Source: Cervus elaphus
Taxonomy: Eukaryota > Chordata > Mammalia > Artiodactyla > Cervidae
Length of the DNA stretch: 64,000 nucleotides
Reading direction: 5' to 3'
Assembly: GCF_910594005.1 (NCBI RefSeq)
Contig: NC_057818.1
Location: forward strand, 12,336,501-12,400,500
This document shows, one piece after another, positions 12,401 through 21,439 of this stretch. The notes under the pieces were generated by a model. That model was not told where the DNA came from. It did no database searches and was given only the letters and a program-made list of their open reading frames with translations. Position 1 is the first letter of the stretch; each line of letters begins with the position of its first letter. The translations under genes were made by a program, and so were the position numbers.

Positions 12401-14322
12401 CTGAGCCCCCCAGCAAGGCACATCAACACTGCCTGGGGTGGCTGAGAAGCACCTGCTGGCCTCTCACCTTGTAGACATCTCTTGCTTTCACAGGACCTCC
12501 TGAGGCAGAAATCATGTTCAGGATCACGAGACTCTTCTCCTCGGCAGTTCCTTTCAACAGGTGGGACATGGACACTGTGAACTGCTTCTGGGAGATGTGC
12601 TCACTGGGCCCCTTCGCCTTCCTGCTGCCGTCCACCCTCTGCATGCCCTCGAACAGTCTGGTGACCATCTCTGGGGGAAGAGCGTCCCCCACATGGCCCT
12701 GAGGGGACAAGCAGGTGAAAAGCCCAGACAGGGTGCAAGTCAGACGCGGTAGGATGACGGGAAAACAGGTAAGGAACCAAGACCAACTGCTGCTACCAGC
12801 AAAGAACCTTCCCAGGTCCCCATTGCACCATCTCTCCCCACTAAGGGCATCATACCACCCCAGGACCCACACACCTGACGTGTCCCGGCCCCTGGCTCAT
12901 CTTGGCCATCAAACTCTTCTGTCATCGGTTCTCATACTGCCCTCCAGACTTCCCAGTCTCCCCAGACTGGCCAAGTCCTTCCTGCCTCTGGCCATTGGCT
13001 GCTTTTCACTCTACTAATGTCTTCTCCATTCTAGTTTGAGCAGCTGCCATGTGCATGTCTGAACTTATCTCCTTATGGAACACACGGTCTGTGTAGTGCT
13101 ACACTGGTCTCCTCTGTATCAGGGATTTCCAGATATATTAATTATCTATCCAACTTCTTTGTGCTCAATATGCATTGGAAAGTGGAAGAGGGATAAACTG
13201 GGAGATTGGGATTGACATATACCCCCTACTATATATAAAATCAGCCTTCCCTGGCGGCTCAGACAGTAAAGAATCCATCTGCAATGCAGGAGACCTGTGT
13301 TCGATCCCTGGGTTGGAAGATCCCCTGGAGAAGGGAATGGCTACCCACTCCACTATTCTTGCCTGGAGAATTCCATGGACAGAGGAGCCTGGTGGGCTAC
13401 AGTCCATGGGGTCGCAATGAGTTGGACACGACTGAGTGACTAACACATACACGTATATAAAACAGGTAACTAACAAGGAGCCACTGCATAGCACAGGGAG
13501 CTCTACTCAATCCTCTGTAATGACTTCTATGGGAAAAGGATCTAAAAAGGAGTGGGTGCATGTATTTGTATAACTGACTCACTTTGTTGTTCACCTAAAA
13601 CTAACACAAGATTGTAAAGTCACCAGAGGGGCCAAAGATGTCTGTGATGTCCACACTCTGAGCACCCAAATGCACGCGGTTAAGAGCCCCAAGGAATGGA
13701 GCCAAAAGATGGGGAAGCGGGCAGTCCTCACTCCTTGTCAGGAGCACCCTGACCCTGAAACTTCGTTATTTTGTTGGGGAAACAACAAAATTCCTAGGAC
13801 ATCAAACACTTACAAATCCTGAAGGCCAAGGTGGACTTGAAACTTGGCAGTTATCAGACCCACAAGGACAGGTTGGGCAGCCCATCACCCCTTGCGGGGA
13901 GAAATCAGGGTATGGCAGTACAAGAGACGGGAAGCAATCAGCCCCTCTGGTCAAACTCAGGTGGGAAAAGTCCCCGAACAGTGTGAAGGCAGAGCGGAGC
14001 AGCTGCCACACTGGCCACAGAACCCACAAGGCTGAAAGTAGGTACTATCTGTTCCTTCACAGAAAACACATCTCTCCGTGTTCCCACACCTGCCTTACAG
14101 GAACTGAGGGTCAGCAGCAGCCTGACCCCTGCTCCAAACTAAACATGAACTCCCGACTGTTACCCTTGCCTTCAGTGCCTGCAGAGAGAAGGATCTGTGC
14201 GAGGTACTGGAGCCAAGATTCTCCGACGACAGAGCATCGAACAGCCTGTTGACCTCAGCCTGCTCCCCGGGGAGAAACCGCGAGGAGAACTCCTGTTCTG
14301 GGTGACTCTTGCTGTTCCCCAT
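3314..14322 (-). CDS. MEAK7: MEAK7 (TLDC1): mTOR-associated TLDc-domain protein, whole coding span
   Basis: Seven coding exons join in phase (51, 77, 48+, 143, 39+, 60 and 36 codons) to a 455-residue protein collinear with human MEAK7 (456). The product starts MGNSKS, an N-myristoylation signal. A helical EF-hand-like N-terminal half covers roughly residues 10-200, and a TLDc domain runs from about 243 to 412, with typical blocks HVFGGFAS, GYNDHYMYLN, GLGMGGQHGYFGLW and LEVWAVG. MEAK7 is known as a lysosome-associated, myristoylated protein that supports mTOR signalling through S6K2 and 4E-BP; TLDc proteins also bind the V-ATPase. The frame has no premature stop, frameshift or lost block. Only the linker after the TLDc domain is one residue shorter than in human. 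Two splice donors are unusual (see exons 2 and 4). The identification rests on recalled family sequence, not on a search. Confidence 0.97.
3910..4089 (-). CDS. MEAK7: MEAK7 exon 7 (end of TLDc domain)
   Basis: The acceptor is 'ccctccgcag' (AG 4091-4090) and the donor is GTGAGC (3909-3904). The 60 codons begin GMGGQHGYFGLWIDVDFGKG and include the LEVWAVGD block that closes TLDc domains. Both ends are phase 0. The residues after AVGD (APKAEP) are the least conserved part against human. Confidence 0.97.
4317..4478 (+). repeat. CHR-type SINE in MEAK7 intron 6
   Basis: It starts 'aggacctccctggtggtcc', has 'ccatccctggtcagggggc', and ends 'agacccagcgcagccaaac' with an AAATAAA-type tail. It is antisense to MEAK7. 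The rest of intron 6 (4479-5577) is GC-rich without a recognised repeat. Confidence 0.9.
5578..5696 (-). CDS. MEAK7: MEAK7 exon 6 (TLDc core)
   Basis: The acceptor is 'gctcactttcag' (AG 5698-5697) and the donor is GTAAGG (5577-5572). The exon supplies two bases that complete the Gly codon split with exon 5, then encodes DDRCFLFSVSPRMAVY and the GYNDHYMYLN block. It leaves in phase 0 after NGL. The flanking intron 5 up to 8235 is very GC-rich and I see no ruminant SINE in it. Confidence 0.97.
5697..8235 (-). other. MEAK7: MEAK7 intron 5, GC-rich and repeat-poor
   Basis: This is a GT-AG intron. It contains several long G- or C-rich runs (for example near 7130-7150) and many open frames on both strands that come from base composition only. 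No SINE or LINE of the kinds seen elsewhere was recognised, in contrast with introns 4 and 1. Confidence 0.7.
8236..8664 (-). CDS. MEAK7: MEAK7 exon 5 (largest coding exon)
   Basis: The acceptor is 'ctcctcccctag' (AG 8666-8665) and the donor is GTGAGA (8235-8230). The 429-base exon is phase 1 at both ends and encodes GGGKLLGPQWLDCDCDE through SWEVKPQFQ. It includes the start of the TLDc domain (FASLLDILSVIYINSHLP, LLFATELHGNSF, GPCLVLLED, HVFGGFAS). It aligns residue for residue with human, without gaps. Confidence 0.97.
8738..8985. repeat. Ancient mammalian interspersed repeat (family unassigned)
   Basis: 'ctctgtccaacaggggagcc', an A/T-rich middle and 'tttcacatgtggttgctttg' resemble a widespread old mammalian element with a 'ctgtccaata ... 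ccacatgtggct' layout. The match is loose and I do not name the family. Confidence 0.4.
9160..9367 (-). repeat. Bov-tA SINE in MEAK7 intron 4
   Basis: Antisense Bov-tA: 'cgtgcccaactctttgcaac', 'aggcaagagtactggagtgg', 'cagggatcgaaccctggtc' (tRNA B-box side) and a terminal 'tgggaagccc'. It has the same orientation as MEAK7. Confidence 0.95.
9740..10260 (+). repeat. L1 ORF2 fragment (MEAK7 intron 4)
   Basis: 'acacattcttctcaagcagg', 'accatatgttaggccataaa' and 'gagggaaatgtatagccata' are typical of the middle of L1 ORF2. The reading frame is broken. A SINE at 10261 splits it from the following L1 3' part. It is antisense to MEAK7. Confidence 0.85.
10261..10600 (+). repeat. Long tRNA-Glu SINE (CHR-2-like) with target duplication
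   Basis: A tRNA-like head ('acttccttggtggtcgggtg') is followed by repeated 'gcaactaagcc / gctctaggg / caactactga' units and an A-rich end. The 10-base flanks 10251-10260 and 10601-10610 (gagtacatct / gaatacatct) are the target-site duplication. Confidence 0.9.
10611..11148 (+). repeat. L1 3'-end fragment
   Basis: 'tgctggagagggtgtggagg', 'aacaatatggaggttcctca', 'gaatattactcagccataaa' and 'gccatttgcagtaacatgga' mark the L1 3' region. It continues after the SINE at 11161-11366. Confidence 0.9.
11161..11366 (-). repeat. Bov-tA SINE with perfect 12-bp target duplication
   Basis: Antisense Bov-tA inserted in the L1 tail. The duplication gaggttggggtt is exact at 11149-11160 and 11367-11378. The SINE tail carries a short (GCAT)n run (about 11163-11175). 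Confidence 0.95.
11367..11880 (+). repeat. L1 tail followed by L1 ORF2-like fragment
   Basis: 11379-11575 completes the interrupted L1 tail ('caatatcctgttacaaatta', 'agtcactgtgctgtacagta'). 11576-11880 then reads as ORF2-like L1 ('aaatcaaaagctggctcttt', 'ctagactgacccagaaaaa'). It ends about 90 bases from MEAK7 exon 4. Confidence 0.8.
11967..11968 (-). other. MEAK7: Non-canonical GC splice donor of MEAK7 intron 4
   Basis: The exon 4 end reads CTTCAAG|GCAAGT on the minus strand. Apart from the C this is the ideal GC-AG donor consensus (AG|GCAAGT). Using GC gives the phase 1 junction needed for exon 5. The nearest GT, four bases on, would put exon 5 out of frame. Confidence 0.9.
11969..12113 (-). 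CDS. MEAK7: MEAK7 exon 4
   Basis: The acceptor is 'gatcttcccag' (AG 12115-12114), entering in phase 0. The exon encodes residues 129-176, FTEDLVGSVVHVLNYRQELR through AAQLCSEMKLQ, and the first base of Gly177. It belongs to the helical N-terminal half. It leaves through a GC donor rather than GT. Confidence 0.97.
12468..12698 (-). CDS. MEAK7: MEAK7 exon 3
   Basis: The acceptor is 'ttgtcccctcag' (AG 12700-12699) and the donor is GTGAGA (12467-12462). The 77 codons run from GHVGDALPPEMVTRLFEGM through QKQFTVSMSHLLKG to VKARDVYK, phase 0 at both ends. The segment corresponds to the EF-hand-like helical region of the human protein. Confidence 0.97.
13163..13243 (+). repeat. L1 3'-end fragment (first part)
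   Basis: 'gggataaactgggagattgg' and 'attgacatatacccc' are L1 tail sequence. The copy is interrupted by the next SINE and continues at 13454. Confidence 0.85.
13244..13453 (+). repeat. Bov-tA SINE in MEAK7 intron 2
   Basis: Complete Bov-tA: 'ccttccctggcggctcagac', 'ttcgatccctgggttgga', 'ggctacagtccatggggtcg' and 'gacacgactgagtgac'. It splits an L1 tail, with a near-identical flank (tatataaaa..cag) on both sides. Confidence 0.96.
13454..13620 (+). repeat. L1 3'-end fragment (second part)
   Basis: It continues the L1 interrupted at 13243: 'agcacagggagctctactca', 'gactcactttgttgttcacc' and 'actaacacaagattgtaaa'. 13621-14163 of intron 2 holds nothing recognised. Confidence 0.85.
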
Positions 14323-14345
14323 CTGTCCCTGTGGCTGGCGGGACT
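14170..14345 (-). CDS. MEAK7: MEAK7 exon 2 (start codon, residues 1-51)
   Basis: The acceptor is 'tttctctcctgcag' (AG 14347-14346), then 23 bases of 5'UTR, then ATG at 14322-14320. The ATG is chosen because MGNSKS matches the human start MGNSRS and carries the Gly2/Ser myristoylation pattern. The product runs ...SSRFLPGEQAEVNRLFDALSS...SFSLQALK. Two donors overlap. A GC donor at 14169-14168 (AAG|GCAAGG) gives the human length. A GT donor at 14163-14162 (AGG|GTAACA) adds Ala-Arg. Both are phase 0. The human boundary favours the GC donor. Confidence 0.93.
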
Positions 14346-14397
14346 CTGCAGGAGAGAAATTCACACCCAGTTAGAGAGAGAAATCAAATATGTATAG

Positions 14398-14600
14398 GTG
14401 GCTCAGTCGGTAAAGAGTCCGCCTGCAGTGCAGGAGACCCGGGTTCGATCCCTGAATCAGGAAGGTCCCCTGGAAAAGGAAATGGCAACCCACTCCAGTA
14501 TCCTTGCCTGGCGAATCCTACGGACAGAAGGAGCCTGGTGGGCTACAGTCCATGGGGTTGCAACAGTCAGACATGACTTAGCGACTAAACCACATATATA
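14398..14600 (+). repeat. Bov-tA SINE just upstream of MEAK7 exon 2
   Basis: Bov-tA head ('gtggctcagtcggtaaagag', 'gggttcgatccctgaatcag') and Bov-A body ('ggcaacccactccagtatcc'). It is antisense to MEAK7 and starts 52 bases from the exon 2 acceptor. A CTAAC branch-point-like motif (A at 14371) remains between the SINE and the exon. Confidence 0.95.
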
Positions 14601-14624
14601 TTTTAACTATTTTGCTGTTTTATC

Positions 14625-14736
14625 TTATTTTATTGCTGCATGCCATGTGGGATCTTAGTTCCCTCACCAGGGATTGAACCCATGCCCTCTGCATTGAAAG
14701 TGTGGCATCTTAACCACTGGGCCACCAAGGAAGCCC
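14625..14736 (-). repeat. CHR-type SINE, antisense
   Basis: 'tgccatgtgggatcttagtt', 'caccagggattgaaccc' and 'ccaccaaggaagcccc' show a reversed CHR element in MEAK7 intron 1. Confidence 0.9.
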
Positions 14737-14856
14737 CAAAATATGTCAATCATAGAAAATAAATGTCAGTAATTATATGGTCAAGGTAAGCAACACTGAT
14801 CTACTTGCAAAATGCAGCAAAAATGCAAACCTATGTAGTGTTTCAATGTGGTAGAA

Positions 14857-14895
<39 letters not shown>
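14857..14895. repeat. (ATT)13 microsatellite
   Basis: Thirteen ATT units, directly abutting the 3' end of an antisense Bov-A element. On the SINE strand this is an (AAT)n tail. Confidence 0.97.
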
Positions 14896-15020
14896 TTAGT
14901 TGCTCAGTCATGTCTGACTCTTTGTGACCCCATGGACTGTAGCTCACCAGGCTCCTCTGTCCATGGGGATTCTCCAGGCAAGAATACTGGAGTGGGATGC
15001 CACTTCCTTCTCCAAGGGAC
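14896..15020 (-). repeat. Bov-A fragment, antisense
   Basis: 'ttgctcagtcatgtctgact', 'cccatggactgtagctcacc' and 'caggcaagaatactggagtg', truncated after 'ttctccaagg'. It lacks the tRNA head. Confidence 0.93.
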
Positions 15021-15314
15021 AAATTAGTTTACACAAATAAAATGCGAAAACTCAGTCAGATTGCTCTGACTTCTCAAAGACTGCTCATAACTGCCAATCA
15101 ACTGTCTGGATTTCTTTGTTCCAAAATACTTTCTAAGCTAATGTAACTAACAGGTAGAAAAATCAGGATTTTAATCTAAATATTCATTTTTTTAAAAAAC
15201 CTGAGTTGAAAACATAACCTGTAAGGGTGGATGATTACACGTATTTAAATAAAATCAACACCTTGCACATATCACCTACAGAGCAGAAGTGCCATGGGAC
15301 ACGCTCTTCCTTTG

Positions 15315-15480
15315 CGATCCTGGCTTCTCCTGGCGGCTGGGCAGCCTCAGGCAAGTGACCAAAACTCTCTGCGCCCCAGGTTTCTCGTTTGTAAAGTGGG
15401 AATGATCACAGCCCAACCTCAGATGGATGGGATCTTGGCGCACGCTGGCCAAAGCTGTGAGAACCCAGCCCAGGCCTCAT
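15315..15480 (+). repeat. MIR element
   Basis: 'gcctcaggcaagtgacc', 'ccaggtttctcgtttgtaa' and 'agtgggaatgatcacag' follow the MIR core and 3' pattern. It lies in MEAK7 intron 1. Confidence 0.7.
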
Positions 15481-15839
15481 CTCTGGGAGGGATACTGAGA
15501 GAGGCTGGCACCCAAAAGCAGCTGGCCCAGGGGCTGCATTCGGGTCCCAGACCTCATCACAGAAAGGGGTCCAGCACCATCCGATCCACGGATTCAGACA
15601 GAAAAGCACATCCGAGATGAACCAACCACACAGGAGGCAGACTGCCACAACTTCCTAACTCCTGTCTTTAGACTTCATCTGGGCCCCACCATGGTCAAAC
15701 TGCTGGGGAGAGGGACACCGCCCCCCTGGCCCAAAGCAACAGCCCACAGGCTCCCCACAGGTCACGTGGAGGGGGCAGGCTGTCCACAATCCAGGTGGAG
15801 CATGGATCACAGACCTCAAGAGGAAGCGGGGTACACGTG

Positions 15840-16520
15840 GGGCCTTTTTTCTTACTGAAGTGAGATTCACATAACACCACAAAATGACCCATTTCAAAGT
15901 GAGCAATTCAGTGGCATTTGGTACATGCACAATGTGGTGAGACCACCACCTCCATCTAGACCCAGAACATTTCCATGACCCGAAAAGAAACTCCACACCC
16001 ATTAGTGGTCACACCCCATTCCGGGCTCCCCAGGCCCTGGCAACCACTAACACACTGTCCCTGTGGATTTGCCTGTTCTGGACACCTCGTGTAAGTGAAA
16101 TCATCTAACACGTGGTCTTTGGGGTTTGGCTTTCTCCACTCAGTATGACATTTTAAGCGTTCCTCCATATTGTAGCATGATTAGGACTCCATTCTTCTTG
16201 GGTGAGTAATATTCCAGTGTGTGAAGATACTGTGTTTGGCTTATCCATTCAGCTGTTGATGGACATTTGAGCTATTTTCTATCTTGAGGGTGCTGTGAAC
16301 ATATGTGTACATGTACTTGTTCGAGTCCCTATTTTCAAATTAGGAGGGGGATGGATATACCTAGGAATGGAATTGTGGGATCGTATAATCTAATATTTAT
16401 TTTTTGAGGAATTACCAAACTGTTTTCCGTTTTATATTCCCAGCAGCAAAGCATGAGGGTTCCCATTTCTCCACATGCTCTCCAACATTCTTGTTATTTT
16501 TCCGTCTTTTTAATCCCACC
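15840..16520 (-). repeat. Old L1 3' end, antisense
   Basis: 'tgagattcacataacaccac', 'gtgagaccaccacctccatc', 'cactcagtatgacatttta', 'ccattcagctgttgatggac' and 'ggaattgtgggatcgtat' are the reverse of an old mammalian L1 3' region. It lies in MEAK7 intron 1, in the gene's own orientation. Confidence 0.85.
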
Positions 16521-19115
16521 GTTGTGGGGCAGGGGGGGCATCTGCCCTGAAGAGGACGCCTCCAGCACAGGGCTCCTAGGAGGGGCTCCAGCACACTCAC
16601 AAAGGCTGCTCCAAACGGGGGCTTATGCAGCCCAGGCATTTTGATCTAAATGCTTCCACTTCTCAGCTTTCTCAGCAGCTTAAGAGCTGAGAAGGAAAGC
16701 TTCCAGCCCCCGGCTTGGATTCCAGTCTGCGAGAGGCTTTCTTGTCTCTGAAATACAGGGGGGGCACCTGCTGGTGCCTGATCCCCTTCGGGGGGCACAG
16801 CCCAAGCGGCCTTGCCAAGGCAGACCTGTCCTCTTTGTCAACTCTTCTAAGAACCCAAGAAACCATCCGATCAGTAGGACGTGCTGAGGAGATGAGCCAT
16901 CTGCACTGTTCTGACTGGGAAGGGGGCTGTGGGTTATTTTGGGACCCCGCACGGTGACCTGATCTGCCTGTGGTTTTGCTTCTGCTTGTTGCTACCCCCA
17001 CTTTGCTTACATTACTGGTAAATTGCAACAGCTTTAGTCAAAAATATTTTCAGATTCATACCCTCCCCAAGCAGGGAAATTCAAGATTTCTCTCAAGATC
17101 TCTGCTAATTTATCAAATCACTGAAAACTGATCCCTCAACCTTCCCTGCATCCCTATCTTGTTATCCTGCTGAAATCCTGAAAATGCAAGTGTATAAAAA
17201 TACACCCTAGGAATTCCAGTTTGTTCTCAGGGTCTTCATACCAAAGGTCATCACGACTTTTCACATCCTCTAGAAAACTTTAAAGTTTGTGACACTAGAA
17301 GGCTCATGACTCACCTAAACGCTGGGAGGGATGACTGCCTTCTGAACACCTGGGGGGTCTTTGAGATGTTAACACAGCTCATGTCAGAGCTGGACCCTCC
17401 GGGCCGGCTGATAGCCGTGCCCACCCCGGTAGGCTCCCAAGGCCAACCTGGCAGATGCGTGTGGTCCACTTGGAACGTCAGATGCCAGTCCCCGTGAGCA
17501 GTTCCCTTGGGCCCCCCATCTGGCTCGGAGGGCCCTCCTGTCCACCTCTGCACACCTCACCAGCTACTCAGCCTCGGGTTCCAAGACTACCCAGCACTCC
17601 TGACTTTCAGAGAACTGACTACTGCCCTGAGGGACACAGACCCCTCCTTGCTCACTCTGCTTGGACCCCACCTCCACCTCCCACCCTCCCCCAGGTTCAT
17701 GCCTGACTCACACACCCATAGAATCTGAAAATCATAAAGGAGACTCTGCCCCATGGCCACCTGGTGGCCGGCACCCGAGCCAGCCTGGTGCATGCGGATA
17801 TGCAGACACACTGGTCCAAGGCCTGCTGTTCCTCGCCCGCCCCTCAGGTGGACAGCCTGTTCCCCACCACCTCATGAGATCCTGGGAGCAAACCCCAGGA
17901 GGCCGGCCTGGCCCCCGTCCTGAGAAAACCAGGCCCCCCACATTTGGCCCCCACGGGCCACACTCCTAGGCCCCAGGCACTCAGCAGCCCCGTGGATCAA
18001 TGCCCTCAGTTTACCACTCGTGACCGGTCCCTGCCCACCTCTGCACCCCACGGCCCACAGCACCTGGGTCCCCAGGAAGCAGGCAGAGGATCCAGCCGAC
18101 ACCACCTCCAGCCCCTTTCATGGTGATGCCTCTAAATGCTGCACCTCAGATTCCCCACATCCTGGGAGAGCGGCCTTCCTTCTCAGGACTGAGGAATCGC
18201 TCTCCCAGGGGCTACCAGCCTCTTTAAGGGGGACATCTGGGGCTGAAACGCTGCCGGCCTGTAAACGCCTCTCCTCAGACGTCCCCAAGTGTTCCACGGC
18301 TGAGGACCCAGTGCAGCCAGGGGCTGTCCCACCAGGTCACGGGCCCGCCGCCTCCAGGACATTGGCTTTCCTGACACCGGCACAGGCATCTAAGTCCTTC
18401 CACAGATGACGGTGTCTCCTGGGCCAGGCCCCGTCAGGGCGCGGGCAGACAGAAGCCTCAGACAGGGCCTGCAGGAGCGTCCCATCCAGCAAACAGTGTG
18501 GAGATCGGCAGGGAGGGGGTGAGCAGAACACAGGAGACAGCGAGAACGTGTCCCAAAGGACACAATGCGGCTGGGTTTTCCAGCACCCAGAGGTGGCTCA
18601 GCCAGGAAGCCAGCACAGTGCACAAAGGCGCAGGGTGAATCCAAGATGGTCCAGGCGAGGTCTGGTGTGGGGAGGGCGCCTGAGGCGGCTACAGAGCAAG
18701 GCCGGCCCTCCTCTGCCTCTACCCAACCCCTCACTTTCAGCCCACCCAGCCCCCTCCTCTGGCCCACCAGAAACAGGCTCCTCCACTGCTGTCGGGAGAC
18801 AGCAGCCTGGCCTCCAGGGGGCCTGAACACCCACAGGAAAGGACCGAGGCCGGGCGAGGCGCTTGCAGGGAGGACCAGAGGGGAGAAATGCAAGGAGACG
18901 TGCAGCCCATGGCATGGGGGGAGCTCAGGGCGGTGCCTGGGGGAGATGCCAGGAAAGGCCCAGAAGCGGGGCAGCCCGCAACACTGGATTTCCTTCCAGG
19001 AGGAGGGAGAATGGGGTGTGGCAGCCTCCAGCCGGACAGCCTCTGAGGCCACGCCCCCTGGCCCCACCCACCAGTCTGGGGGTCCACAGGGCACCGGTGA
19101 GAAGACGCATCTCAG
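16521..19115. other. MEAK7 intron 1, GC-rich unique stretch
   Basis: No gene or ruminant repeat is recognised. Many open frames occur on both strands, the longest 278 codons at 18390-19226 on the minus strand. They overlap each other in several frames, match no family I know, and the longest begins inside a SINE. I treat them as base-composition artefacts. Confidence 0.6.
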
Positions 19116-19125
19116 GACAGCTCTA

Positions 19126-19518
19126 GGAGGCTTCTCTCGTGGCTCGGTGGTGAGGAGTCGGCCTGCCAATGCAGGAGACATGAGTTCAATCCCTGATCTT
19201 GGAAGACCCCACGTGCCGCGGAGCAACTAAGCCTGTGCACCTCAACCACTGAGCCCAAGCTCTAGAGCCAGGGGGCCCCAACTACTGAGCATACGTGCTG
19301 CAACTACTGAAGCCGGCATGCTCTAGAGCCGGTGCTCCACAACAGGAGAAGCCACTGATATGAGAAACCCGAGCACCAGAACTAGAGAACAGCCCCTGCT
19401 CACGGAAACTACAGATAAGCCCACCCAGCGATGAAGACCCAGCACAGCTAAAAAAAAAAAAAAAAATCAGAAAAAGTGGCTGAATGATTGGATAAGTGAA
19501 TGCAATTTAAAAAGAAAA
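19126..19518 (+). repeat. Long tRNA-Glu SINE with target duplication
   Basis: Head 'ggcttctctcgtggctcggt', box region 'gagttcaatccctgatcttg', repeated 'caactactga' units, a run of A at 19450-19466 and further A-rich tail. The flanks gacagctcta at 19116-19125 and 19519-19528 are identical. Confidence 0.92.
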
Positions 19519-19908
19519 GACAGCTCTAAGGATGCCCCACCTTCTGCTAAAAAGGCCCCCCAAAAGGCAGGATGAAGTGATGGCAGTGGTACAACGTTCC
19601 CGAGTTCATCCTGCCTGGACGCCATCACCTGAATCAGGCCTGAAACCTTTTCAATTAACTTTGGGGAGGAACTGAAGGCCTTAGACATGCCCTTACTTCT
19701 CCCCAAAGGCACATTTCTGAACTTTCAGTCCCTGAAATGGTTTTCTCACAGGACGCTCCTGGGTGCACCTTGATACGTGCAACAGAATTTTTTCCTGGCA
19801 AGCCGTGCATAAAACCACCCAGAGCTGGCCTGGGTCTCCTGCAGGTTTAGTATATCATGTTCTCTGTCAAGGGGACACACCTAAATGTTTCTTTAAAGTT
19901 GCTAAGCC

Positions 19909-20105
19909 CAGTGGTTCTCAACTGGGGGTGGTTTTGTCTGCCAGGGGACAGCTGGCAATGATGTCTGCTTGGCACAGCCAGGGAGGTTGTGGTTCTAGCC
20001 ACTGCTGCCACCTACTGGTTAGAAACCAGCGGTCCTACAAAATACCCTACAATGCACAGGACAGCCCCCACAACAAAGAGGACCCCGCCCCAAATGTCAG
20101 GAGGG
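19909..20105 (+). repeat. MER5A-like hAT DNA transposon
   Basis: The terminal 'cagtggttctcaactggggg' and the segment 'ctacaatgcacaggacagcc', 'cccacaacaaagag' match the non-autonomous MER5A element. It is a relic without coding capacity. Confidence 0.88.
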
Positions 20106-20194
20106 CTGGGGATGAGAAACTGGTGGAGCTGAGGGGCAGAGCAGGACGGTCGGGACTGGAGTGCGCTGATCTCCACAGAGTTTGCCTCTCTGGA

Positions 20195-20365
20195 CAGGGG
20201 ACACAAAGATGCATAGATCTGAGTTCAAGTTCTGACATTGGCTGGTGTGACTGTGGGCAAGTTACTAAGCCATTTCCAGCCCTCGTAAAACAGGGAAGGT
20301 GCCTCCAGTGCTGTATGTAACGAGCTGGGGGTAGGGATTAAATGAGGTAACATAGGGCATTTAAC
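20195..20365 (+). repeat. MIR element
   Basis: 'gatctgagttcaagttctga', 'ctgtgggcaagttactaagc', 'gggattaaatgaggtaacat' are well-kept MIR core sequence. Confidence 0.88.
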
Positions 20366-21439
20366 TCAGCTTTCTGTAGGCCAGAGGAGACACATGAGCT
20401 CAAAGCAACAAGATCTGAGACCTTGAACTCAGATCTATACATCTGCCTTGCAACAAGGGGAACAGCCCAGCTTGGAAAAAACAAACCCCTCAGTGCTGGG
20501 GAGGGAGCCAGGAGCTGTTTTTCCTGCAGAATGGGCCACAGTAAACTGGCTGGCATCCAAGGATGGCTCAGACAACTCTTTTCAGAGCCTTTCTGAAGGT
20601 TCCCATCCTCAGGAGACACCCTGGACTCCCCACCTCCTCCAAGGAAGCACGGTCCCCCTGTCCCTCAGTACGCCCTTTCTGGGAAGACTCCACCCACCTC
20701 ATCTGCATCAAGCTTTGTTTACATCCCAGAGCCAGCAGCCCTCTGGGAGGGGTCAGCTTGAGCCTGGGCCAGCCACCGGCTGCACAGAGTCCCTGCTGGC
20801 CAGAAGGTGACCTGTCCCGCTCCTGCCCCCATGCTGGCCTCCCTCCCTCCAGGGAGCCCCGGTGACTGATCTGCAGGGGGGCACTTTCTCCTCCTCTCTC
20901 CTCTGCCCTGAATTTAGCTGTCAGCTCCACCCTCCTGGGACAAAGCGAGCAGGTTGTGTCCAACCCAGTACACACTCCAGCACAACCCCCTGCCTCGTCT
21001 CTTCCTGAAGATGCTCCGCAGGTTCTTCCCGCATCTACACAGCTCTTTCTCGCTCTCCCTCCTGACAGCTGGCCTCCACCCTGGGGACCTTCCGGCAAGC
21101 ACCGGCCTAGAACCCTCTGACCTCAACGACGTGAAAAGTAGGAGAGGAGTAATTCTGTGCTCCAACCGACCTAGCGGGGAGACCCTCCCTCGCAGCTGTC
21201 CCCCTATCACTCCCCACTCCATCCCAAGGCAGAAGCACCGGATGCCAGGAAGGTCAGGGCCCAGGTCCACCGCGGCACTAACTGCTCCCGGGACGAAGGT
21301 CATCATCCCCATCGCTTCGCCGATCAGGCTGCTCCCTCTGCGGCCCCAGGCCGGTGACCTTCCCTTACTCCCAGCCTCAAGTCCACCACTCCACTCACTG
21401 AGGTCCTAGCCCTCCTCCCCAGAGCCCACCGGATCTGCC
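20366..21439. other. MEAK7 intron 1 next to the promoter, no repeat recognised
   Basis: Unique, moderately GC-rich DNA with no recognised exon. Being free of ruminant insertions and next to the CpG island, it may hold regulatory sequence; that is inference. Confidence 0.45.

Noticed and set aside
18390..19226. 278-codon minus-strand open frame
   Set aside because: It starts inside a SINE, lies in GC-rich intron 1 where several frames are open on both strands, and shows no known domain or splice context.
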